Positions 40,681 to 49,800 of a stretch of DNA of 64,000 nucleotides are shown here, in pieces. The stretch's first letter is position 1. The number at the start of each line of letters is the position of its first letter. The position numbers and the translations under genes were made by a program. A model generated the notes under the pieces. That model did no database searches and was not told the origin of the DNA. It worked only from the letters and a program-made list of their open reading frames with translations. This DNA comes from Strigamia acuminata (Eukaryota; Arthropoda; Chilopoda; Geophilomorpha; Linotaeniidae), in NCBI GenBank assembly GCA_949358305.1, contig OX442314.1, positions 45,888,581 to 45,952,580 of the forward strand. The letters run 5' to 3'.

Positions 40681-41133
40681 ATGGCGGACAGAGATGCGAT
40701 GAGGATCGAGAAGTTGGAGGACGATAATTACGCCACATGGGCGTTTAAAATGCGTGTTTTTCTGCAAAAATCCGAATGGTGGAAGGTCATTGTGGACGAG
40801 CCACCGGGAAACGGAACGACAGCAGCAGTACGTAACGCATGGCGAGGAAAGGACGAAAAGGCGATGAACGCGATCGTGCAGTCATTATCACCTGCCCAGA
40901 CCGTCTATGTCATTAACAAAGACACGGGACGCGAATGCTGGGAGAAACTGGAAGAAGTCCATCGAGGGCTGATTGTGAATCTACCTACACCAAATTTCGG
41001 TCTAAGGATTTATTGCAGCGCTATTTATGAAGACCTTACGCCAGCCGAAATTGAATATCGAATAAGATTCGTCAATGCCCTAAAAGAAATGTACACATCG
41101 TACACGTTTTATTATTTGAAAACTGTTTGGTGA
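40681..41133 (+). CDS. Chimeric ORF: copia Gag N-terminus fused in frame to a zinc-ribbon family exon
   Basis: Residues 1-96 match the Gag at 37964 except for a few substitutions (FLQKSEWWKV versus FLRKSEWWTV). At about 40969, after EEVHRG, the sequence switches to the zinc-ribbon family exon (LIVNLPTPNFGLRIYCSAIYE), which is also at 10275. The frame is kept through KEMYTSYTFYYLKTVW to a stop at 41131-41133. A donor-like TTTGGTGAGTT lies at the end, so splicing to the zinc exon at about 41647 is possible. An LTR promoter (40299-40528) sits upstream. Could be a retrotransposon-driven chimeric gene or a chance in-frame junction. Confidence 0.6.
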   Translation: MADRDAMRIEKLEDDNYATWAFKMRVFLQKSEWWKVIVDEPPGNGTTAAVRNAWRGKDEKAMNAIVQSLSPAQTVYVINKDTGRECWEKLEEVHRGLIVNLPTPNFGLRIYCSAIYEDLTPAEIEYRIRFVNALKEMYTSYTFYYLKTVW

Positions 41134-42355
41134 GTTGCAAATTAGCGCGCATTCACAACTTCGATGCCTAGAGCGCGCATTCGAGACTTCGGCGTCCATA
41201 TCGTGCATTTGAGACGCGCTAAATGTTAAATCTAATTATTTGACGCTTTAGCCATTCGGTTTTACCCCAAATTTGCTTTTCTATGCTTCCTTTCTGTTAT
41301 GTATTCATAACAATCATAATCTACTGCTTTTATATACCATTGTACAGCAGGTTGCTAAGCGTGTGTGCTTAGCAACCTCGCCCCCTTTTTTCCATTAATA
41401 AATTACTTCACATCCGAAATCATAAGCGTAAAGACTTGGCTCTTGTTCTTTGGGGTTTTCGGCCCTCCAAGTTGACCATGCCATGAAGACTAGCCACACA
41501 CTAGTCTGATAAGTAATAAGCAGTATATTACACTTTCCTATACAGAAAAGTGTCGAAGGGGTTTAGAAGTCTACGATGAAATGCTTCCACGCATTACATA
41601 TATTTACTTATTTTTTTTTTTATTTGCATATATTAATATATTTTTAGGTGTCCCAAATGCTGGTGTGGCATCAGATCAGAATCAAGAATACTACTAGCAG
41701 GCTTTGATCCTCATAATGGACCACGAGACATTTGAAAAACAAATGGCAACATCGCTGAATTATTTAGAAATTGTGAGAATGGCCAAAAAAGGACCAGGGC
41801 GACCAACGAAACGATCCTCATAATGGACCCTTGGGTTTCTGTTCGAATTTCAGGTGTGACCGTCAGTTTAGTTATGTATGTATTTTTTTTTAATATTTGT
41901 AATTTTACATTTCAATTTTTTTTATATCAATTTAGGATGTAAGACGACGACTGGTCAGATGCAATTTTTTTCCTTTTTAATGCATAGTGTTTGTTAAAAT
42001 TTATTCTTAAGTAGTAGATATTAGAGAGTTTGCGGGATACATTTTTATTTATATAGATCTATTTATTAATTTTGAATTTAGGTGCGGAAAGTAGGTTGTT
42101 CTTCACCCCAAGTTTTATGAGTGTGTTTGTGTTTACGATATAATGGTGGTCCTGCCCTTGAGCTGCACTCCCAGTTTTTGGGATGTGTGTCACCCCATTG
42201 TAAAACCATGTAATAAAGCCATTCAGACTAGAGAGCTCGACCAGCTAGCATCGCATCAAATCTGTCTCTCTCCATTTCTTACACTACAATTTACAAGGTA
42301 CAACTACCAAGCACCACAATACACACCAGAAAGCGAAGAAAGAGAATGGCAATGA
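41134..42355 (+). pseudogene. Zinc-ribbon gene copy 3: zinc exon and last exon
   Basis: After an acceptor (ATATTTTTAG, ending about 41646) the exon reads CPKCWCGIRSESRILLAGFD, then, beyond an internal duplication or insertion, GPLGFCSNFRCDRQFSYV. This parallels CPSCMC ... GPIGSCPNWDRC of copy 1. Another acceptor (ATATCAATTTAG) is near 41936. The last exon ends YTPESEEREWQ and TGA at 42355, with the same ending near 15420. The part at 41240-41640 is intron or inserted DNA. Cysteine spacing suggests a zinc ribbon; function unknown. Confidence 0.5.
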
Positions 42356-42522
42356 CCACATTTCACTGCAGTCAGAGATTAGGGCTGCCCATTATTGGTT
42401 AGGTTATTGAAGAAGAAGAAGAAGTTGAAAACTTGGAAATTTTTTTTGAATGACTTTTCATTATTTCTTTTAATCTGTTTTACATTATTATTTCATTTAA
42501 TCTCTTTTATATTCATTTTCAG

Positions 42523-42800
42523 GTTGAAATTGGAAATGGTGTGATGTTAGGTAAATTGCAACTTGAAAATGAGAAATCATTTAGCAATTCTCCCTCAATC
42601 TTTGCTAGACAAGTAGCAAGATTGGTATTTAGCCCTAATAAATTGGCCACATGTTCACTCAATGGCAGATAGAGCAACTCAAACAAGGATAAAAAGGTTT
42701 TGCCTTTTTCTGAAGAAAAGGTTATCATTTTGCTGCAAAATTATACAGAATTTGATAATTTTTTCTGCAAAATACTTTATTGCATAGCATGTCGAATTCT
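42523..42800 (+). pseudogene. BEN-domain exon with an in-frame stop
   Basis: An acceptor (TTCATTTTCAG) is followed by the reading VEIGNGVMLGKLQLE, PSIFARQVARLVFSPNKLATCSLNGR, an in-frame TAG at 42670-42672, then SNSNKDKKVLPFSEEKVIILL. This is the BEN pattern: glycine-containing start, 'FAR.L...LF....L...S..G', then a Lys-rich segment and final helix. BEN proteins bind DNA and regulate chromatin. A short acidic reading (IEEEEEVENLEI) lies just upstream at 42405. The stop makes this copy non-functional unless it is a sequence error. Confidence 0.75.
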
Positions 42801-42906
42801 GCAGAACTTTTTTTTACCTAGGAAGTGAGTTGTTTTTGGAACTTGCTTGAGTTTGTAAGAGCCAAACTACGATAGCTCATAGCTCTTTTCACACTTTCTT
42901 AATGAC

Positions 42907-43311
42907 ATGTTCTATTCAGTTTCAGCCCGGAACATGTCGGTTACGAACATTTATAAAGAAATTGTGGGGCAGGTTGCAATCAACATAATCTCCAACGTTG
43001 CGGGAGAATTAGTGGACCACTTCTTTCATGATCTAAATCCGTTTGAAGAAAATACCGAAAAATCGACCAAAAAAATCGATTACAAAATCGACCAAAAAAT
43101 CGATTACAAAATCGACCAAAAAATCGATTACAAAATCGACCAAAAAATCGATTACAAAATCGACCAAAAAATCGATTACAAAATCGACCAAAAAATCGAT
43201 TACAAAATCGACCAAAAAATCGATTACAAAATCGACCAAAAATCGATTAAAAAATCGACCAAACGTGAAGAAGCAAATGTCGTGTTTTCTGATCTCAAAG
43301 ACCGAAAGTAA
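42907..43311 (+). CDS. Hypothetical protein with (KIDYKIDQ)n repeat
   Basis: 134 aa from ATG 42907, or 125 aa from ATG 42934 after an acceptor-like TTTCAG. The N-terminal 45 residues (MSVTNIYKEIVGQVAINIISNVAGELVDHFFHD) look like a normal amphipathic helical domain. A KIDYKIDQ unit then repeats about seven to eight times and the ORF ends in a basic tail. The opposite strand is also open across the repeat (VDFVIDFL). The strand and reality of the gene rest on the non-repeat N-terminus. It follows the BEN relic in the repeated gene block. Confidence 0.4.
   Translation: MFYSVSARNMSVTNIYKEIVGQVAINIISNVAGELVDHFFHDLNPFEENTEKSTKKIDYKIDQKIDYKIDQKIDYKIDQKIDYKIDQKIDYKIDQKIDYKIDQKIDYKIDQKSIKKSTKREEANVVFSDLKDRK
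43065..43262 (+). repeat. 24-bp tandem repeat (AAAATCGATTACAAAATCGACCAA type)
   Basis: About eight almost perfect units. Each unit contains two related halves (AAAATCGATTAC and AAAATCGACCAA), so a 12-bp duplication preceded the 24-bp expansion. Confidence 0.95.
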
Positions 43312-43724
43312 GAAGTAAGAAGTAAGAAGTAAGAAGTTGGAGTGAAGAGTGCACTCTGCCCGAATTCGCTGGGCAATGCAAGAGAATCCAGCATTGGCTT
43401 GACTAATCACAGAACGTAATTACACATTCGCGCAGATCAGAGACAGGGTTTCCACCTTTGTGCAAAAGGAACAAAAGAAACTACACAAGTAAGATTCATT
43501 GTAACCAAGGGGCCACCAGGACAGAGGATTGGACAAAAAATCCCGAATGATAAAGTGAATAAGCAAATTCCACTTAATCCGCATTGTTCTCCTGTAGATT
43601 TCGGTTAGTTAACATTAATTTCGTCAACTTAATCGACAATTTTTTTTACACCGTGTGGAACTTTTTAATTAGTAGTTTTTTCAAATTTGCCGGAGATAAT
43701 ATCTGTATGTTCAAATATGTTTTT
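43312..43724. other. Spacer, no gene
   Basis: AT-rich; begins with a short AGTAAGA microsatellite at 43306-43340. Confidence 0.5.
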
Positions 43725-43992
43725 GAAGTTGAAGTTTTATTGTTACTTGTATTTTAAGAAATAAGGAGAGTGAGTGTTATTTTGATGTAGTTGGAATTAA
43801 ATCTCGTTTGGAATAATAAAGATTGGATCGTTTTTCTTATGTGAAGTCTACAATCATCCAGCAAACCTCCCAAGATGATGCGGATTGGTGCCCAACATTG
43901 TATACCACCATCCTTCGAAGCAAATACAAAATTATTACAATATATTTAAACTCTCATATCACAGGGAGAATAGTGTCTGAAAAGAGTTCAAA
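43725..43992 (+). repeat. Segmental duplication (copy of 17935-18200)
   Basis: Nearly identical to the other copy. Divergence starts immediately after GAAAAGAGTT. Confidence 0.8.
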
Positions 43993-43995
43993 ACG

Positions 43996-44145
43996 ATGAA
44001 GAATTGGTCCAGAGAGTTCGGATTATTTATTGCTGCCATCCATAAATGTGGCAATGCTGCAGAAGTTCTAAAAGTGGACCAACCGCAGGGGGTCTTTTGC
44101 CACAAGACATCACGTTCGCAAGGTGTCATGCATAAGAATAAATGA
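43996..44145 (+). CDS. Hypothetical 49-aa ORF
   Basis: MKNWSREFGLFIAAIHKC ... HKTSRSQGVMHKNK then stop. Starts right at the end of the duplicated block. No family recognised, low support. Confidence 0.2.
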   Translation: MKNWSREFGLFIAAIHKCGNAAEVLKVDQPQGVFCHKTSRSQGVMHKNK

Positions 44146-44269
44146 AGACTTTGTTGAAATCAGTTGTGGGACCCTTTAATTTGTTAATTTGCTTTAGGAA
44201 CTGCTATAGAATTTACTACAAGGTTTTGTAAATAAAGATCAAGTCAATAGATGTGGTAAATGCGACTAC

Positions 44270-44480
44270 GTCCCACCAACATCGAGCGACATGTCACCAA
44301 CACGGAGCTATGTCACACCGACACCGAGCGACGTCGCACCGAGGACCCTCCAAGACGTCGGGTCAGTTTAGCGACTAGTGTTTAGCGACGGTGGTTATAG
44401 CGACGGCATTTTGTTGACGGGGACAGTTTAGCGACGCCGTTAATCGCTATAATGAACCCGTCGCTACAGTGACGGGCGCT
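44270..44480 (+). repeat. Decayed GCGACGT-type repeats
   Basis: Units such as CATCGAGCGACATGTCACC recall 18300-18490. They are followed by TTTAGCGACGG and CGCTATAGTGA-type motifs in both orientations. Confidence 0.55.
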
Positions 44481-44574
44481 ATAGTGATTAATGAATTAAA
44501 TAGGTTAACAATTTTTTTTATTTTTTTTTATTTTTTTTAAATGTTTTTTAACTGGTTTTTAATGTGTTTTAAGT

Positions 44575-45580
44575 TTAGTTTAGTAATTGTTTACTGTAAC
44601 AGCGTGCAATACCACGCAAGAACTTGAGAACAGGCGTTTGTTGCCTGCTTCTCAGTAGGGTTGCACCGAATATTCGGTTTATATTCGGTTATTCGGCCTA
44701 TTCGGCCAAAAAACCGAATATTAAGTATTCGGCCGAATATCAACCTAATATTCGGCCGAATACATAATAATTAGAAAATTAGAATAATTTGCACATTTGA
44801 ATGGAAAGTTTCGCCTTTTTAGGACAAATACTGATTATTTTACGTAGTTTCTACTATATAAATTGCATTTCATCAGAAAACTTTATATTTTTCAATGAAA
44901 AAATGCAATTTTGACAAAATAATTTTAATTTTGGCTTTACGAAGTCATTATATGGGGAAAAAGTCGTTTTTACGGTGAAAAAGTGACGTTTTTACGTTTA
45001 AAATGACGCTTTTACATTTAAAATGTCATTTTTACATAAAAATTGTGGTTTTTACATTTAAAAAGCCATTTTTACATTAAAATTTGCGATTTTACCTGAA
45101 TTTTTATAGCAAATTTGACATAACGATGACATAAAATGGCTTTTTTCTTCAGTGAAAAAACACTTTTCCACCATAAAATAACTTTTTTCACCCCAAATGT
45201 TTATTATTTTTTATTATTCGGTTATTCGGCCGAATACCGAATATTCGGCCACTGTATTCGGTTCCGAATATTCGGTATTCGGTTATTCGGCTTTTTTAAT
45301 ATTCGGTGCAACCCTACTTCTCAGCAAGCTGTGCAGCTTCACCTCACGAAGCTTCAACAAGCGACTTTGTTTCGGCTTTGGTACGCCGCTGAATATACCT
45401 TCACGTGTTTGATCGGTGTCCGCTTGTTCGCGCCTTAATGCTATAAGCATTCTGAATATGCCAACATGTTTTGCTCCCACAAAGCTGTTCAACCTAGAAT
45501 GCCAGGACTCTACCGCATTGGTTGACCGTGGCTGACCGTGGCGGTTCATCTGGTATGAACTCCAGAGGTCTGGTGGAAAC
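44575..45580 (-). pseudogene. Mutator-like (MULE) transposase, C-terminal part, interrupted by a hAT MITE
   Basis: Minus strand. From 45580 it reads PPDLWSSYQMNRHGQPRS, TNAVESWHSRLNSFVG and HVGIFRMLIALRREQ, the typical MULE C-terminal signature (TN..E.WH..F). The frame reaches 45317 and, after the hAT MITE (44656-45316) and one copy of its target duplication, continues to a stop at 44575-44577. The N-terminal two thirds lie at 52370-53126, on the other side of the copia element, and join in frame across its GAAAC target duplication. So the gene was one piece before two insertions. Confidence 0.85.
44656..45316. mobile_element. hAT-type MITE (661 bp) with ATTCGG-rich arms
   Basis: Terminal inverted repeat TAGGGTTGCACCGAATATT at both ends. 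An 8-bp target-site duplication, CTTCTCAG, is at 44648-44655 and 45317-45324; 8 bp is diagnostic for hAT. The arms repeat TATTCGGCCGAATA-type motifs; the middle is AT-rich with recurring TTTTTACATTTAAAA phrases. No transposase. Confidence 0.95.
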
Positions 45581-46137
45581 TGTTGGACTTTGGAACCGCT
45601 TTTCACCTAATTAAATCGTTTTTCGATGTGAAATGGCTTTAAAATGTTCATTTTATCATTTATCGGTAATTGTTTCCATTTTCCTGGGTTATTCAGTGTT
45701 TATTTAGTGTTTTCATGCTTGTTTGTAAAGAGAATGCATGATACCGGGTTAAATGTACTCAATACATTAGGTTTCATGCATCCTCTATCTTGTTCTTATG
45801 TTTTTCATTATTATTGTTTATAATATCGGCCACCAGATGTCTCTGGCACATTGCAAATGGCCGCGCACACAGCCAGTGTGTTTCTCTATGTTTTCCAATG
45901 GTTTTTGGATCAATTATGTAAGTTTTCTCGAATTAAAGTGTATTTTGTTAATTATCAGTATTAGTTTATGTGCCACACGTCTTTATAAGTGTGGTACACG
46001 CGTTTTCTGGCCCAATACAGACCCGAACTCGCGTTTACGCATCACGGCAATTTTTCCAGCTCATGCATTGCCGTGAGCACGTTATTTTCACGCTTCCAGC
46101 ACGATTTATCGTGCATTTATTGCGCCACAGAGCTACA
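45581..46137 (+). repeat. 5' LTR of the MBD-bearing copia element
   Basis: 557 bp. Near its end it contains strong hairpins at 45970-45991 (CCACAC with GTGTGG), 46042-46076 (TCACGGCAAT with ATTGCCGTGA) and 46099-46114 (GCACGA, TTTA, TCGTGC). Confidence 0.95.
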
Positions 46138-46858
46138 AGTGGTAGCAGAGGCCTGGAAAGACACCAGTGCCTCGTTTTTTCACTAATTTTCCGTAAATTT
46201 CGCGATTTTTTCGCGATTTGTGCGGAAATTTTTGTTTATTTCCAGTTTTTCGCCGAATTTCCGATGTCTCGACACACTTTGTACCCCGGAGTACAGTGTG
46301 GCCACATAGAACTTCATCTCGCTTAGTACCCCGGTGTACGGCGAATTTTTTTTCAGAAGTTTTTCCCGATTTTCACAATCGGACGGCGATTTTTTTCCCG
46401 ATTTTCGAAATCGGTCGGCGATCTTTCGAAGAATTCCGCATTTTTTATGCGCGGTGTGCACAGGGACGTCTGTGCACACAGATTCATCAACTTCTCCTTC
46501 TTTTTATTTCAGATTTCGAATTTATTTGTTAGTTTTAAGTTTTTTGGTGTGGGTCAATTAGAATCCTTGGCGCCCTTCGTCCAAATCTGGGCAAGCGTCA
46601 CTGTATTCTTAGACAAGGCTGAGCCCTGCGCCACCTAACATTCCCGCGGCCCCAGGTGGTCATAAAGGACGTTAGGGGGACACTTGTCTAAGGTTCTCAG
46701 CCAATTTTAGCATTGGCTCCCCGTCGAGGTCTTTCCGCTTCGAACAACGTTTGTGTGTGCGTCGGTAGTGCTTCGAGTGCTTCGAGTGAAAAGTGCTTCG
46801 ATTTCGTCAATTGTGCTTCGATTTTCGGAAATTTTTCGACGATTTTTCCTCCGCAATC
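46138..46858 (+). promoter_or_regulatory. 5' leader of the copia element with primer-binding site and hairpins
   Basis: The primer-binding site TGGTAGCAGAGG starts at 46140. Hairpins: 46273-46300 (CACAC, bulge TT, TGTAC, loop CCCGGA, GTACA, GTGTG); tandem CCGATT/AATCGG hairpins at 46366-46382 and 46398-46414 with different loops; and 46454-46479 (10-bp stem GTGTGCACAG, loop GGACGT). Such structure could serve dimerisation, packaging or translation. Confidence 0.7.
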
Positions 46859-49800
46859 ATGCAAAAGGCTTCCGAAGCGACGTCGGGACGTGTACCGGTC
46901 CTGACGACCGGCAACTACGAACAATGGCAACGAACAGTTAAGATGTTGCTCAAAAGTGAAGGCCTGTGGCATCACGTCACAGAAGACGGCGAGGAGGATT
47001 TTCTGAAGACGGCGGATGACAAGGGGAAACGCAAATATCAACGTCGGAAGGAACGAGCCCTAGGAACCATTTATTGTTTGGTATCCGAAGCCAAACAGTC
47101 GGCACTCGATGGCTGCGAGACACCGAAGGAACAATGGGACATGCTCGCCAAGATCTACGCCCCCAGTTCACTCGCCCGTCAGGCAGCTATGCGCCGACAG
47201 TTCTTGCAATTGAAACTGGAGCCGAACGAGGAGATGCCCGATTTCCTGGGGCGTGTAGACCTGATGGTTCGTCAATTGAAGGACATCGGAGAGGACATTC
47301 TCCCTCGACACCAGGCCTACCAGTACCTCGATTTTCTTCCGGCGGATTACGACCAGGCAACGTTCTCCATTTACCATTGGCCGTTGGCGAATTTTACCCC
47401 GGCCAAAGTCTCCGAACAGCTCTTGTCGGAATACCTTCGTTTGAAGTCGAAATCCGATCACAATACGAAGAAGACGTCGGCATTCGCCGCGGACAATCGC
47501 AACCGCAGTCAATCTCGCAATCCTCGTCCACTATCGAAAATTCGTTGTTTCAATTGCGATCAGATGGGCCACTACGCGAACAAATGCCCTCTTCCGCGCC
47601 GACAATTGAAGGAACAGCAACCGGCAGCTGCACTACAAGGACGATCTCGCAGCAAAAACCGACGTCGAAAGGGAACCAATTCTCAGCAACCGGGTGGTCA
47701 AAGCCGTGAAATTTCCCGCCCGCGACGTGATGCTGCGTACCTCTTGTCTGCGCCACCAGTTGTTACAGCACCGACTGTGCATTTCCTCCAATCCCACGAA
47801 TGGATCGTTGATTGTGGCGCAACAGACCACGTCTCGCACGTTCAAGCGTGGTTCACGAACTTTGTTTCCGTTGTCCCGTTCAACATCGAGTTAGGACAAG
47901 GCAGTTCGAAGGTCACAGGCAAAGGTGACGTTCCGGTCAAGTCGCTCATCGATGGCTGCGAATGCACCGTAATGCTACGCGACGTCTTATTCGCACCTGA
48001 CTTCGGCGCCAATCTTATCTCGGTTTCTCGGATTGATAAATGCGGACATCACATCCACATTCACAACTCGGAATTGCACACGTATGAAACGGATATCAAA
48101 CTAAGTGTTCTTCGGGCGAAACAGAAGTCTGGACTTTATTTCGTGGATGGGCTTATCTCGCCATTCGCCGCTCCGACTAATGTTTCGAGTCCTCCACCCG
48201 TTTCATCGTTGCCTCCGACTCCGACACCGACCACTCTAGTGACGAAGGAAGAGGACTTTCCCGCATTGCCCAAGTCTTCCAACAAGGCTAAGACGAAGTC
48301 GGCTGACAATATGACCGATTTCCGCTTGCCCGTCTCCTCCAACACCTTACTGGTCCCTTCACTTTTTCCTACCAGTCCTGCTCCTATTCCCGGATCCCAA
48401 CCTCAACAGATCCGGATGTATTCCAATGCCCTCACATCTCCTCTTCCCGTTGCCAAGTCAAACGCAACACCACCTCCTCCTGTTGCTAAGTCAAATGCAA
48501 CATCACCTCTTAAACCGGTTACTACGTCGGTCAACGTCGCGGATGCCACGGGATTGTGGCACAGCAGACTGGGTCACCTGCACACCAAAGCCATGCGGAC
48601 TTTGGCTGCTAACTCCCAGGTTTACGGACTTGATCCAGCTGCTGTTCGACAGGAACTTTCATGCAACACGTGCCGTGTCGCCAAGTCTACGCGTGCTTCG
48701 CATAAGCCGATTTCCGCGCCTTCGACCACGAAACCGCTTGAATTGCTTCACATGGACGTCTGGGGCCCGTCGAGACTGCCTTCCATTGGTGGCGCTAATT
48801 TCGCCTTCACCATTATCGACGACGCCACCAGGTATGCCTGGCTTTTCCCGATCGCCCGTAAATCCGATGTTTTTGCTACGTTCAAAGACTTTGTTTCCCG
48901 CGTTGAACGTATTGCCGATTGCCGGATAAAAACAATTCGTACCGACCGTGGAGGAGAATTCATTTCAAGGGATTTTGACCGTTATCTCGCCGACAAGGGC
49001 ATTGTTGCACAACGGACCAATCCCGCGAGCCCACAAATGAATGGAGTCGCCGAACGCCTGAACCGGACGATGGGCGATTATCTCCGCTCCGTTAGATCCG
49101 AAACCGGATTTCCGCATACGCTTTGGGCCGAACTTGCTGTGACATTCGTGTACATCAAGAACCGAAGTCCACATTCGAAGCTCAACGACGAAATCCCGTA
49201 CATTTTGTGGCGCCAGCGAGCTCTTTCCGTCAGACATTTTCGTAAAATCGGTTCCAAGTGCTGGGTGCACTTCACCGCGCCTGGACGCAACAAACTGGAT
49301 CCTCGAGCGTGGGAGGGATTTCTCGTCGGCTACGCTTCTGGTACTCGCGGTTATCGAGTTTTGAATCCGGCTACGAACACTGTCACCGAAACTGTCCACG
49401 TCCAAATCGATGAACGGCAGAACTTTAAACGCTCGCCCTTTTATGTTCCGGATCCGGATGACAATGCTCCACCCATGGAGGAGCCTGCTCGTGGCCACAC
49501 CCCGTCGCGTGTCACTCTTCATGATAATTTCCCAACTCAACCTTGGCCTCGACGACGTCGCGATTCGGATAACGATTCTTCCGCCGGCAGTAGTGACGAT
49601 GATGGAATTATCAGTCGTGCTCAGTCTGTCGCTTCGACCGCTCCGTCTTTCGCTTCATTTGCCCCGTCCGCCGCTGCAAGCGTGCCTCTGGATGGTGAGG
49701 CTATTCCTGATGGCTCCGTGACCGCTGCCGATGACTCCGTTACTGCAGCGACCGTTGCAGGACATGGCCAATTTTCTCCAACCATACGTTCCACGCGTTT

